Below the pieces are notes generated by a model. That model was given only the letters and a program-made list of their open reading frames with translations. It did not search any database and was not told the origin of the DNA. A stretch of 49,852 nucleotides of DNA, taken from assembly GCA_015521685.1 (NCBI GenBank), contig WANT01000017.1, positions 1-49,852 on the forward strand, written 5' to 3'. The DNA is from Aeropyrum sp. (GTDB taxonomy: Archaea; Thermoproteota; Thermoprotei_A; Sulfolobales; Acidilobaceae). Of this stretch, positions 15,927 through 24,500 are shown piece after piece. The translations under genes were made by a program, and so were the position numbers. Numbering within the stretch: position 1 is the first letter of the stretch; every line of letters begins with the position of its first letter.

Positions 15927-16937
15927 TCAGACGTAGACGACTATCGCCACGTTGTCCATGAGGAACCTGTAGTGCTTTCTAATGTTAGACTCCCTGAGCT
16001 CTAGGACCTTAGCAACCTTCTTCTGGCTCAGATCGTGGCCTAGCAGCCTAGCAGCTAGGTATACAGCCGCTGCTGCTAGGGCGGCGGATTTCTTGCCGTC
16101 GAAGTTCTTCCTCCCCGGATACCCCTCGGCTCTTAGTGAAGTCCTCACGAACTCCATGGCAAGCTTCTTCACGTCATAGCCCAGATCAAGGTTTGTCACA
16201 AGCCTATTAATGAACTCATCTATCCTTTCCAGCTTGACGCTAGTGCCCTTAGACTTGGCGTTTTTTATAGATTTGCGTGTAAGCATCCTGACTATATGGG
16301 TGTCTGATAGGATAAGAGCTGCCTTCTGCACAGCGGACTCGCTAACTCCTAGAGCCCTGCAGATCTCCCCCCTACTTATAGGGATCCCATGCACCTCTAC
16401 AGCCTTCACAACGGCTGCCGCGACATAAGTGTTTAGGTTGCCTGGCTTCCTGGCTGACTGGCCTAGAAAGTGTCTTAGAATCATGGCGGCAGTTTCATGC
16501 ACAGAGTCAGGGAGGTTTAGGACCTCAGCAGTCTCCTTGAGTCTCTGGAGGGCGGTTATTGTTGGCACGTCACTCTTAGAGATGCTGCTAGTCCTATACC
16601 TGGCTCTCCTACTCCTAGCTCTGCTAAGCGGGTTCCTCTTGCGGCTGAAGTCTACGATCTTAGCTCCTATATTCATGTCGTGGGTCTTATAGGATATGGG
16701 AGCTCTAGACTCGGCGAGGCTAGACCTATCCCTCGTGCTAGGACCGTAGTCCGCGAACGTGCTCTCACTCAAAATCACTCCAGTATCCTCGCAAACCCTC
16801 TTACCATCAGAGGTGATTACAATATTAGTGCAGCCAGCCACAGCAGAGTCCACACCTACCACCTCACACGGGAGAGAGTAGCTTGGAGTCTGCAACACAC
16901 CAGGGGGACCCGCCCGAAGGGGGTTTATGGCTAGCAT
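15927..16937 (-). CDS. tfb: Transcription initiation factor TFB, divergent, degenerate zinc ribbon
   Basis: A 336-residue TFIIB-like factor that would bridge TBP-DNA and RNA polymerase. The C-terminal core has two cyclin-like repeats (about 120-210 and 230-330), with helices such as TAAMILRHFLGQ and SAALAAAAVYLAARLLGHDLSQKKVAKVL. The N-terminal ribbon is altered: only Cys36 and Cys49 stand at expected zinc positions, with Ile39 and Thr52 where the second and fourth Cys would be (CTNI, CEDT); Cys24 lies 12 residues before Cys36. From memory, Sulfolobus TFB1 has a similar CxxD/CxxT ribbon. The B-reader and linker region is basic and unlike the consensus. The gene follows gar1 by 33 bp, a common archaeal pairing. 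Confidence 0.85.
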   Translation of the reverse strand: MLAINPLRAGPPGVLQTPSYSLPCEVVGVDSAVAGCTNIVITSDGKRVCEDTGVILSESTFADYGPSTRDRSSLAESRAPISYKTHDMNIGAKIVDFSRKRNPLSRARSRRARYRTSSISKSDVPTITALQRLKETAEVLNLPDSVHETAAMILRHFLGQSARKPGNLNTYVAAAVVKAVEVHGIPISRGEICRALGVSESAVQKAALILSDTHIVRMLTRKSIKNAKSKGTSVKLERIDEFINRLVTNLDLGYDVKKLAMEFVRTSLRAEGYPGRKNFDGKKSAALAAAAVYLAARLLGHDLSQKKVAKVLELRESNIRKHYRFLMDNVAIVVYV

Positions 16938-16970
16938 AGCGCTTCCTATTAGTGGGCTTGACCCCCTTCG

Positions 16971-17342
16971 CTATCGCCTGCGCCGTCTTGAAGTCTTCCT
17001 CCTAGGCCTGTGCCTAGGCCGGTGGGGAGGAATTAGTGCTAATAGCTCCTGCTGAACTTCTAAGCTTGATTCTAGGTTTTTGCCCTTGGCTCTCACGACT
17101 ATGTAGGGATTGTCTACTCTTCCTATGACGTCTGACACGTAGCCTATAACCGGCCCGTCATCAGCAACGACTCTAAGCCTGCCATGCTTGAATACAGCCT
17201 CCACACTTCTCTCGTTTTCGGGCTCTACCAGTACGTGCCCTGTTCTTACAATAGCCTTTACCCTACCAAGCCTAACCTTCTTAGGCCTTAGCCCTACCTT
17301 GCCAGGACGACTTCTAGGAGCTCTCCTACGTCTCGAAGCCAT
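16971..17342 (-). CDS. gar1: H/ACA RNP protein Gar1
   Basis: A 123-residue Gar1, a subunit of the H/ACA pseudouridylation particle that contacts the Cbf5 thumb loop and speeds substrate turnover. The core beta-barrel is LGRVKAIVRTGHVLVEPENE, VFKHGRLRVVADDGPVIGYVSDVIGRVDNPYIVVRAKG (about 25-90). Both tails are arginine-rich (MASRRRRAPRSRPGK and HRPRHRPRRKTSRRRRR), as is common in hyperthermophiles. A TATA-like CCTATAAGG lies near 17407-17418 on the minus strand. TFB follows 33 bp downstream and is very probably cotranscribed. Confidence 0.92.
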   Translation of the reverse strand: MASRRRRAPRSRPGKVGLRPKKVRLGRVKAIVRTGHVLVEPENERSVEAVFKHGRLRVVADDGPVIGYVSDVIGRVDNPYIVVRAKGKNLESSLEVQQELLALIPPHRPRHRPRRKTSRRRRR

Positions 17343-17517
17343 CTCTCAGCGCCCCTCGGGCGGGTTGTGCCTATTGGTGTATTGCAATATTGGGTATTAC
17401 CTTCCCGGCCTTATAGGAGCGTAGACCCCTAAGATTCAGGGAAAAACTCTTAAGGGGAGCATGGCAGGAGGGGAGACAGCCTATGGCGTCGTATCATCAT
17501 AATTTCTGGATTTCTGG

Positions 17518-19401
17518 CTAGGCCTTAGTTTCAGCCTCTCCAGTCCTCCTTTCTGGCTGAATCTCAACAGCCTTCTCCACTCTAACCTGGGCTGTTCTGG
17601 CCAGCTCTCTAACTATGTCGGTCTTGGTCACTATACCCAGGGGCTTGCCATCATCGCTTACCACAGGGATACCATCGACATTATGCTTTTTCATAAGGTC
17701 TATTGCCTTGACTACGTCGTCCTCGGGCCGCACGTGAACGCCTCTGAGGCTGGTTGTGGCGTCTATGACTAGAAGAGGCACTATCTTGACATACCTCCCT
17801 AACCTAGCAGCGCCGCGAACCAGCTTCCTAACCCAAACAAGCCTTCTAGACTTCCTGCCAGCACCACCCTCGTAGGCTACAAAGGGGAGCCTGTTGGCGG
17901 AGACGACTCCCACAACCTGGGAGCCGTCGTAGACGGTTAGAGCGTCGAGGTACAGGTTCTGCATTTTCGTCACTGCGTGGTGCAGCGTGTGGTGGGGGTG
18001 AACTAGGCCCATTCTACCCGGGGTCATTATGTTCTCTACCCTGGCCCTGCCGGCCATGAGTCTACGGTAAGCCTCTACTAGATCGTCTTTAGTAATGAAG
18101 CCTACGATCTTGCCATCCTCATCCACGACTATAGCAACCTCAGCCCTAGACCTGACGAGCTTCAGGGCAACATTCTCGATAGGTTCTGTAGGCTTGACTC
18201 TGGGCAGGTCCTTGTCCATTATGAAGTCTATGAAGAACTTATCATAAACCCTCCTACTCCAGACGGGCCCTTTAAGCCCTATAGCCCTCAGCATACTCCA
18301 CTTCGTCACGACACCCTGTATCCTACCCTGATCGTCAACAACTATGACGTAGCCAGTCCTATATCTGAGCATCACCCGCCTAGCATGCTCAACTGTGTCG
18401 TTAATGCTGATCGCAGGGAGCTCTGGCCTAGCTACATCGCCAGCCCTAAGCCCAGAGAGACGCTCTTCCACAGGCTTTTCGACTAAAACCCTCTTAAGTA
18501 TACCACTGGTAGAGGCGTACTCCACCATCTCCTCTCTTCCAGCTGGCACTGGGGTTGGTAGCCTGACTGTAGGCTTAACACGGCCTGGCTTAGCCCCCTC
18601 AATGTAGGCTCTAGCTACGTCCTCGATTGTTATAACACCTACAACCCTCCCTGTCTCATCGTCGATGACGGGTAGAACCGTGTATCCATGCTCTACCATG
18701 AAGTCGGCAACGAGCTCTACTGGCGTGTCGGGAGTAGCGGCAGGAGCACCCCTGAGCATAATGCTCCTAACTTTAGCCACGCTCTTCAAACCGCGCTCGC
18801 TCTCCCTATGGAAAAACCATCTGCTGGTTTCAACAAACTCTCTTAGAGTAATGATACCCCAGGGAACCGGCTCCTCCGGGCTCTTGACTACAACCTTGCC
18901 TAGAATCCTCCCCGAGACTAGATCGCTCCAAACCCTGTTAACTCTTTCGTCTGGAGTTGTCAACAGCTTATCCAAGTCATCTGTGGTCATCACCTCAGCA
19001 ACAGTCTCTGCCTGGGGCTTGTAGCCCGCCCTCTTGAGACCCCTAATTATGTCCGCTAGTGTTATGACACCCACAACCTTCTGACTATCCCTCGAATCTA
19101 GCACGGGGACTGCGACAACCTTCTCCTCAACCATCCTCCTATAAACTTCGTCGAGCTCCTCGTCCTTGTATGCGACGGGGTAGTCTAGAGCCAGGTCCTT
19201 AGCTCTCAAGGAGGAGAAGTGGCTCGTGATCTGTATAACTTCCCTCGTGGTGATATACCCAGCGAACTTCTCAGTCTTATCGTCCTCAACTACTATAGCG
19301 ATATCTTCATCAGAATCCCGTAGCAGGGCTCTCACATAGGTAGCTGGCTCCTTAGCAGTCACAACTATTTTCGGCTTTCTCGCTACCTCCCACACCTTCA
19401 T
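17518..19401 (-). CDS. Protein with eight CBS motifs (four Bateman modules)
   Basis: A 627-residue soluble protein built almost entirely from CBS motifs, which bind adenosyl ligands such as ATP, AMP or AdoMet. I count eight: AIVVEDDKTEKFAGYITTREV, VPVLDSRDSQKVVGVITLADII, a weak third (PWGIITLREFVE), LPVIDDETGRVVGVITIEDVA, VIVVDDQGRIQGVVTKWSML, AIVVDEDGKIVGFITKDDLV, LTVYDGSQVVGVVSANRL and IPVVSDDGKPLGIVTKTDIV. No catalytic or channel domain is attached, so a sensor or scaffold role is inferred. I prefer the ATG at 19401 over a GTG five codons upstream, because the TATA box at 19433-19439 (minus strand) would start transcription near 19410, after that GTG. Confidence 0.9.
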   Translation of the reverse strand: MKVWEVARKPKIVVTAKEPATYVRALLRDSDEDIAIVVEDDKTEKFAGYITTREVIQITSHFSSLRAKDLALDYPVAYKDEELDEVYRRMVEEKVVAVPVLDSRDSQKVVGVITLADIIRGLKRAGYKPQAETVAEVMTTDDLDKLLTTPDERVNRVWSDLVSGRILGKVVVKSPEEPVPWGIITLREFVETSRWFFHRESERGLKSVAKVRSIMLRGAPAATPDTPVELVADFMVEHGYTVLPVIDDETGRVVGVITIEDVARAYIEGAKPGRVKPTVRLPTPVPAGREEMVEYASTSGILKRVLVEKPVEERLSGLRAGDVARPELPAISINDTVEHARRVMLRYRTGYVIVVDDQGRIQGVVTKWSMLRAIGLKGPVWSRRVYDKFFIDFIMDKDLPRVKPTEPIENVALKLVRSRAEVAIVVDEDGKIVGFITKDDLVEAYRRLMAGRARVENIMTPGRMGLVHPHHTLHHAVTKMQNLYLDALTVYDGSQVVGVVSANRLPFVAYEGGAGRKSRRLVWVRKLVRGAARLGRYVKIVPLLVIDATTSLRGVHVRPEDDVVKAIDLMKKHNVDGIPVVSDDGKPLGIVTKTDIVRELARTAQVRVEKAVEIQPERRTGEAETKA

Positions 19402-19606
19402 GCGTGATACCCCCACTTACTCGATATGAATGTATAAGTAATAAGCGGTAGACTCGAAACTCTACTGCTGGTTAAGGGTGGGCATCTGCGGGGCGCACAA
19501 ACTGAATAGAGTTCCTGGACCATTTGTTTAAGGTTTATAGAGTTTAACGGGTTTTAGTATCATATAAAGGAACCGGGACTCAAAGCTCCCTGACACGTGA
19601 TGAAAA

Positions 19607-19614
19607 GATATAAA
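19607..19614 (+). promoter_or_regulatory. TATA box of the TFE-beta gene (leaderless message)
   Basis: GATATAAA, preceded by purine-rich GAAAA (possible BRE), ends 20 bp before the ATG at 19635. The predicted start of transcription falls at or next to the ATG, so this message is probably leaderless. Confidence 0.55.
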
Positions 19615-19634
19615 CCAGAGGTGTTGCCATAACT

Positions 19635-20009
19635 ATGGTTAAGAATGTCGAGGTTTATGAGAGACGTGCTCTCGATCTAATAAAAAGATCCAGCGGCATA
19701 CTCCAGAGCGAGCTGTGGAAGAGGCTAGGACTCGACAGCAGGGAGGGGTCGAGGATAGTATTAAGGCTAGCCAGGAAGGGGATCATAAGGAGGGAGCAGG
19801 TAGTCATTAACGGTCGTAAGACCTACAAGCTATACCCAGCAGAGCCGAGCGACAGGAAGGAGATAAGGCTGATAGTAAATATATCCTCTATACTAGACAT
19901 CCCATGCACTATTTGCCCCTACATAGACGAGTGTGGTAAAGGAGGATTCTACAGTCCAGAGACGTGCAAGCTGATCGATGAGTGGATGTACAGCTTCCGC
20001 GAGGAATAG
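19635..20009 (+). CDS. tfeB: Transcription factor TFE-beta (RPC34/RPC39-like, Fe-S)
   Basis: A 124-residue homologue of archaeal TFE-beta, related to the human RPC39 subunit of RNA polymerase III. The N-terminal 75 residues form a winged helix (RSSGILQSELWKRLGLDSREGSRIVLRLARKGIIRR). The C-terminus carries the four-cysteine iron-sulfur domain (CTIC, DEC, ETC; about residues 94-113), ending in LIDEWM, which closely follows the RPC39 pattern. With TFE-alpha it stabilises the open promoter complex. The message appears leaderless. It converges on trm1 29 bp away. Confidence 0.86.
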   Translation: MVKNVEVYERRALDLIKRSSGILQSELWKRLGLDSREGSRIVLRLARKGIIRREQVVINGRKTYKLYPAEPSDRKEIRLIVNISSILDIPCTICPYIDECGKGGFYSPETCKLIDEWMYSFREE

Positions 20010-20038
20010 ATCGTGTAAGTCCGCAGGGCATTTTTGTC

Positions 20039-21247
20039 TCAGGCGCGCGAGGACCTGGCCACGGCAGCAACAGCATCAACCACCTCGCCAGCAGGCGCAT
20101 CGCTACGAATGCCGTCACCAGCGAAGTGGGTAGGAGCCGCCCTATACCCCCTCGATCTAAGAAACTCTATAACACGATCCTTCTTAGGAGTGTTAACCCT
20201 GAGGGCGGAGGAGATGCTGGTTAGGGAGTAGAATAAGCTATCTCCCCCTATTTCGTACTCTGCTCGCAGAATTCTAGAAAGTTGTGAAACCTTCTTTTTT
20301 GTTGCAAGCCACGTCATGGTGCCTACAGTCTCCTCAACCTCAGCAGCCACCATGGGGTCTCCAAGGCCGGACACCCATAGGGGCCCCACGACCTCTCCAT
20401 CACCACAAGGAGGTTCCAGTCCCTGGCGGACTAGAAGTGCTACCCCATTGTTTGTGCAGTAAACTGCCATTCCGATAGACTCCTGTAGCATGCGGTCAGC
20501 GCGTCTCGCACCCCTCCCGACCTCAAGAATCAATCTATAGTAGTGGCCTGCATACATTGAAACCTTAGGTACTATATATTTGTCTAGAGAGGCGGCCCGC
20601 CTAGCTATGAAGCCCAGCAGTATTCTTAGCCCTACCTCCTTCGACTGGCTCAGCCTCCGCGCGCTAGCCAGTTGGTATCTTCTAACTGCTGCGGCCCTCT
20701 TGCTACACTCTAGAACTGCCAGATCTGTCGCAGTAACAGCTAGCAGGCTGCCCTTCCCGGCCAAGGAGAGAGCGCTCTCTATATATGGGGCAGGGCTGCC
20801 GTAGGGGTCTACATCTATCGCGGCTAGTGGAGTAGGATTCTCGAGCCTGAGATGGTGCATAAGGCTGTTGGCATCCCTAGTATAGATGGCGTATCTCTTA
20901 GGGTCAATTCTGTTAAGCCTTGCATTCAATGAGGCAAGGCCCGAGGCTTCCGGGTTCAAGTCGTTCATGAGGACCTCATCAAATCCAGCCTCAAGAAGAT
21001 ACCTAATCCCCCTGACACCCACCCCTGTATGGGCGTCTAGGGCGATTCTAGACCTCCCGCCAATGTTTTTCAAGAGCGTCTTGAAGACGGCGACGCTAAA
21101 GTCCCTGTTGAATTCCATAGCGGGATTGTAGAAGACGTCTAGCCATGCTGGCTCCAGCCTTCCCGAGACAATAGCCCTGCTGGGGTCGGGGATGTATAGT
21201 AGGGCTCTACCCTCCCTAACCACAGCTAGCCTTCGACGAGATGGCAT
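20039..21247 (-). CDS. trm1: tRNA (guanine26-N2)-dimethyltransferase
   Basis: A 402-residue Trm1 that methylates N2 of G26 in tRNA using AdoMet. Marks are FYNPAMEFNRDFSVAVF near the N-terminus, the AdoMet-binding segment ALDAHTGVGVRGIRYL, the acidic loop MNDLNPEA, and the catalytic motif AIDVDPYGSPAPYI, followed by VTATDLAVLE. A C-terminal RNA-binding domain begins around GLEPPCGDGEVVGPLWVSGLGDP. I take the ATG at 21247 (GGTGAG six bases upstream) instead of the GTG at 21259. Either start overlaps the end of the upstream NTPase gene, by 32 or 44 bp. Confidence 0.94.
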   Translation of the reverse strand: MPSRRRLAVVREGRALLYIPDPSRAIVSGRLEPAWLDVFYNPAMEFNRDFSVAVFKTLLKNIGGRSRIALDAHTGVGVRGIRYLLEAGFDEVLMNDLNPEASGLASLNARLNRIDPKRYAIYTRDANSLMHHLRLENPTPLAAIDVDPYGSPAPYIESALSLAGKGSLLAVTATDLAVLECSKRAAAVRRYQLASARRLSQSKEVGLRILLGFIARRAASLDKYIVPKVSMYAGHYYRLILEVGRGARRADRMLQESIGMAVYCTNNGVALLVRQGLEPPCGDGEVVGPLWVSGLGDPMVAAEVEETVGTMTWLATKKKVSQLSRILRAEYEIGGDSLFYSLTSISSALRVNTPKKDRVIEFLRSRGYRAAPTHFAGDGIRSDAPAGEVVDAVAAVARSSRA

Positions 21248-21812
21248 CAGCGATCTCACCCACTATATCAGCTATCAAGCGTCTCGAAGCCTCGTCAACC
21301 CAAGCCATACACCCACTCGACTCTAGTAGACGGTATATGTGGGGATGGGTTTTTGAGAGTCTTCTGTGAAACACGCTTACAACAGGCTTGCTAGATTTGA
21401 GCGACTTAATAATGGCCTCTTCTAGACTCCTAGAGAAGAGCTCCATAGGGCCTATCTCATCGATCACAATAACATCAGCCTTAGCCAGGGCGTCGAGTAG
21501 AGCCCTGACTCCCACTCTCTCGACATCACCCTCTACTATCACATACCTGCCGAACCTCGGGCCCGATAATCCCCTGAGGCCTAGTAGTCTGGGGTCTGTA
21601 ACAGCTAGAAACCCCTCTCTCCCCGAAGCTATATCTGCGATCTTGAATGCCACCCTCCTACCTCCCTTGCGTACCTCTGGCGCGATCATGCCTCCAACAG
21701 AGCAGCCCCTGGACTCGAGCTCTCTGGCTATTGATAGGACTAATGTGCTCTTGCCAGAGCCTGGAGGGCCTGTGAGGTGAAGAGAGCTTCTATGGGTGAG
21801 GCAGTCAACCAG
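21216..21812 (-). CDS. THEP1-type nucleoside triphosphatase, non-standard start
   Basis: The real gene is longer than its first ATG (21689) suggests. Reading upstream in frame gives LTGPPGSGKSTLVLSIAREL, a full Walker A of the THEP1 (DUF265) NTPase family, and the downstream part has Walker B DVIVIDEIGPMELFS. The family hydrolyses NTPs, and its cell role is unclear. Between the Walker A and the in-frame stop at 21858-21860 there is no ATG, GTG or TTG. The best candidate is CTG at 21812, giving 198 residues, close to the family length. The preceding HTH gene ends at 21851, so reinitiation after it is likely. A sequencing indel or frameshift coupling are alternatives. Confidence 0.82.
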   Translation of the reverse strand: MVDCLTHRSSLHLTGPPGSGKSTLVLSIARELESRGCSVGGMIAPEVRKGGRRVAFKIADIASGREGFLAVTDPRLLGLRGLSGPRFGRYVIVEGDVERVGVRALLDALAKADVIVIDEIGPMELFSRSLEEAIIKSLKSSKPVVSVFHRRLSKTHPHIYRLLESSGCMAWVDEASRRLIADIVGEIADAISSKASCG

Positions 21813-21850
21813 GGACTCGCCGGGTCTCCAAGTTCGTGGTGTTCTAGCTC

Positions 21851-22813
21851 CTACGACTCACCACCAGATAGTCTTGAGAGGAATTCCCTCATCCTGACAG
21901 CTATAACTCTATCACTCTCAAGGCTTCTTGCTGCGCGCGGCGCGTCCTCGGATATTATGACGAATACATCGGTAGACAGGATAGAGCTGGCTTTATCGCA
22001 TTTGGCAAGCCTGCTGGCCAGCCTCTCCTCGCTTTCCCTACTTCTTCTGATAACGATTATCATCCTCTTGTCCCCTGAGGAGGAGCCGGCTGCTAGATCT
22101 ATAACAGTCCTCTTGGCGTGGCTCACTTTGTAGCCCAGCTCTGAGAGCTTCTCACCTATGGCTGCCTCCTCGCTGGTATCATAGTCTACTTTGCTTACAG
22201 GCTTTTTCGGGCTCGCTAGGATGTCTATAGGCTCCAAAATGTCGTCGCCGAAAATCTCTATGAGCTTCTCGGCTTTATCTACAGAGGGAGCCATATAGCC
22301 TCTCTCGTACTCATATACGCTTTTCCTGGAGGTTTTGAGCATGAAGGCCACGTCGCCTAGGCTGAGACCGCTCTCTAGCCTCTTCTCCCTTAGCCTGTCA
22401 CCACTCACATTAGCTGTGTAGAGGTCCTTATACTTGGATACATAGACTTGGTCTCTGCCCGAGAGATAGTTCTCGAGGGTTTCTAGGTTTACGAGGTTTA
22501 CGCCGTACCTGTCGTAGACAACACCGTCTAGAACCTCCTCATCTCCTATCCTGTCGGCCACTATTAGGGCGGAAACGCCGAGGCTGTGGGCTATTGACGA
22601 GAGCTCCGCTACTTCTCTCTTGGATATCATGCTGGCGTCGTAGATTACTTTAGCGAGGATTCTGCGTCCATCAAGCAGCTCTACTATGAGGTCTATGCTC
22701 CTCTTGGCAGGGCTGGACGGGTAGTCGAGCACCACTACTTTTCTCGAGTACCTGTATACTGTCGCTATCACCCTGTATAGGTAGTCTTCGTAGTCCACGG
22801 GTGTCTTAGCCAT
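21851..22813 (-). CDS. XRE-type HTH transcriptional regulator (COG1395-like)
   Basis: A 320-residue regulator of the archaeal COG1395 type. A restriction-endonuclease-like alpha/beta region comes first (about 25-115, VVVLDYPSSPAKRSIDLIVELLDG and ALIVADRIGDEE). An XRE helix-turn-helix follows at about 141-172 (LREKRLESGLSLGDVAFMLKTSRKSVYEYERG), then a second alpha/beta region. The target is unknown. It is the first gene of a minus-strand run with the THEP1-type NTPase and trm1, and diverges from the phosphatase gene across about 100 AT-rich bp that must hold both promoters. The start is the ATG at 22813. Confidence 0.88.
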   Translation of the reverse strand: MAKTPVDYEDYLYRVIATVYRYSRKVVVLDYPSSPAKRSIDLIVELLDGRRILAKVIYDASMISKREVAELSSIAHSLGVSALIVADRIGDEEVLDGVVYDRYGVNLVNLETLENYLSGRDQVYVSKYKDLYTANVSGDRLREKRLESGLSLGDVAFMLKTSRKSVYEYERGYMAPSVDKAEKLIEIFGDDILEPIDILASPKKPVSKVDYDTSEEAAIGEKLSELGYKVSHAKRTVIDLAAGSSSGDKRMIIVIRRSRESEERLASRLAKCDKASSILSTDVFVIISEDAPRAARSLESDRVIAVRMREFLSRLSGGES

Positions 22814-22911
22814 GGATCAACAGCCCTCAAACCCGGAGTTGAAGCCGGGTACTATTCCACCATTAACTTATTTATACTAAAGGCGAATTATAATATTTAA
22901 ACTATCCTCCG

Positions 22912-23841
22912 GTGAATCGGTTGGGGAACAGCGCAGACTTGCCCACGCCCTACCAATTCAGCGAAGCCCTGCAAAACCTAAAGATGAGAATTGAAAGACT
23001 AGAGAGTGACTTACCTTGGCCGGAATCCCGAGTAAACGGGGGAGTCGTGGAGATAGAGCTAGGCGGCCTGACGGAAGTGGCAATAATAGGTGATATTCAC
23101 GGCGACTACGCCACGCTCCATAAAATATTGGACAGAATAGAGGCTCTCCTCGAATCTTCTGGCCTAGCTGTATTCCTAGGAGACTATATTGATAGAGGCC
23201 CTCCCGAAGGCCAGGCTAAAGTTCTATGGGAGTTAGCCAGGTTAGCCACAGACTATAGAGGGAGAGTAGTAACGCTGAGGGGGAACCACGAGCCTCCTAG
23301 AGGGCTCGAGCCTGTACCCCACGACTACCCATACGTGCTGAAGCATCTTTACGGTGCTAGAGGGGAGGAACTATACTCGTTGTCGAGAGAGCTGTTCGAT
23401 GTAATGCCACATGCCATGATATTAAGGGGCTCAGCCCTGCTGCTACACGGAGGCCCTCCTACAATCAACCTGGAATTATTGAAGAAAGATCCGCACAGTT
23501 ACCTTGGCTATGATAGGAGTATAGAGGTCCTGGTAGAGATTCTATGGAACGACCCCATGGAGAGCGATTCCCCCAGAGCCTATAACCCTAGAGGTGTGGG
23601 AAGCCTTTGGGGTAGACCAGTGACTATGGCGGTAACTAAGAGTCTCGGTGTTGGTCTTATTGTGAGAGGGCACGAACCAGCGAGCCTGGGCTACAAGCTC
23701 AATCACGCCGGGAAGGTAGTAACACTATTCTCACGGCTGGGACCCCCCTACCATAACGTTATGGCTGCATATATTGAGTGCAGCATAGAAGAACTTGCTG
23801 AGGGTAGGGTGGAGGATTGTATAAGGACTATTGCTGGGTGA
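22912..23841 (+). CDS. PPP-family serine/threonine protein phosphatase
   Basis: A 309-residue metallophosphatase of the PP1/PP2A type. All family metal and phosphate motifs are present: GDIHG (about 59-63), GDYIDRG (about 93-99), GNHE (about 124-127), HGG (about 179-181) and RGHEPAS (about 257-263). It would dephosphorylate Ser/Thr in the cytoplasm. The first 40 residues are not part of the fold. The start is GTG at 22912; a TTG four codons later (22921) is possible. The AT-rich block at about 22885-22900 (TAATATTTAAA) places a TATA box so close that the message is probably nearly leaderless. Confidence 0.93.
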   Translation: MNRLGNSADLPTPYQFSEALQNLKMRIERLESDLPWPESRVNGGVVEIELGGLTEVAIIGDIHGDYATLHKILDRIEALLESSGLAVFLGDYIDRGPPEGQAKVLWELARLATDYRGRVVTLRGNHEPPRGLEPVPHDYPYVLKHLYGARGEELYSLSRELFDVMPHAMILRGSALLLHGGPPTINLELLKKDPHSYLGYDRSIEVLVEILWNDPMESDSPRAYNPRGVGSLWGRPVTMAVTKSLGVGLIVRGHEPASLGYKLNHAGKVVTLFSRLGPPYHNVMAAYIECSIEELAEGRVEDCIRTIAG

Positions 23842-23863
23842 GGGGTGTTTGGATTGAGATCCA

Positions 23864-24262
23864 TTACCTAAGCCTCATTGACTGGCCGAAGATGGTTGCT
23901 GGGCAGCCGTACTTCTGAGCTAGGACGTTAAGCCTGCTGCAAGCCTTGCACATAAGGATTTGTATCCTAGCTACATACTCTTTGTCGTCCTCGCCTCGCT
24001 CGGCCTTGGCTACTAGTAGTGCTGCAGCCTCTCTCACAATGTTTAGGAGCTCCTCGTCATTCACTATCTCGTTAACATACTTCTCACCCCGCTTGCCGGA
24101 GATATAATAGGATATGGCCGCTGGGGTCGCACCTAGGATCTTGGCCACACTATACTTGCTCATGTTGAACTCTTCAACAAGTATCTTAGCGATGCTCGCC
24201 CTTATCGAGGGGAATATGTTCTTGGCGGCGTACTCGCAGGGCAACTCGACCTTAGCTATCAT
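23864..24262 (-). CDS. HTH transcriptional regulator (COG2522-like)
   Basis: A 132-residue regulator. It starts with VELPCEYAAKNIFPSIRASIAKILVEEFNMSKYSVAKILGATPAAISYYISGKRG, an N-terminal cysteine plus a helix-turn-helix (about 34-56) typical of archaeal COG2522 proteins. The C-terminal part has further cysteines (CKACSRL, YGCP), so a metal or iron-sulfur site formed with Cys9 is plausible (inference). The target is unknown. It lies between two plus-strand genes and converges on the phosphatase gene 22 bp away. The start is the ATG at 24262. Confidence 0.85.
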   Translation of the reverse strand: MIAKVELPCEYAAKNIFPSIRASIAKILVEEFNMSKYSVAKILGATPAAISYYISGKRGEKYVNEIVNDEELLNIVREAAALLVAKAERGEDDKEYVARIQILMCKACSRLNVLAQKYGCPATIFGQSMRLR

Positions 24263-24490
24263 ATACTACCTACCCCAACAATAACTAATACTACGCCTTT
24301 AACCCACGTTATAATAAGATAAATTAGAATGGCTTAAAACATTCCCTACATACGTCTAGCCGGTCAAGATGGGAATTCAGGTATTGCTGAGAAGCGAAAT
24401 TAAAAATTTATAATCTACTTTTGGGAAAAATTGATTATCTCGTTTGTGGGAGAACCCATCTACAAGCGGTGTGGGTGGATTAGAACCTAA

Positions 24491-24500
24491 AAATATAAAT
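24491..24500 (+). promoter_or_regulatory. TATA box of the disulfide oxidoreductase gene
   Basis: AAATATAAAT lies about 25 bp before an expected transcript start near 24522. That falls after the earliest in-frame TTG (24506) and before the ATG at 24572, so it decides the start of the next gene. Confidence 0.5.

Noticed and set aside
17437-17500. C-box ATGATGA followed by CTGT and a later CTGA on the minus strand after the CBS gene
   Set aside because: There is no C' box in the 36 nt before the last CTGA, and spacing is unlike an sRNA.
19590-19602. CTGA and GTGATGA close together before the TFE-beta gene
   Set aside because: They are in the wrong order for a full C/D RNA with no outer boxes, and the site overlaps the promoter.
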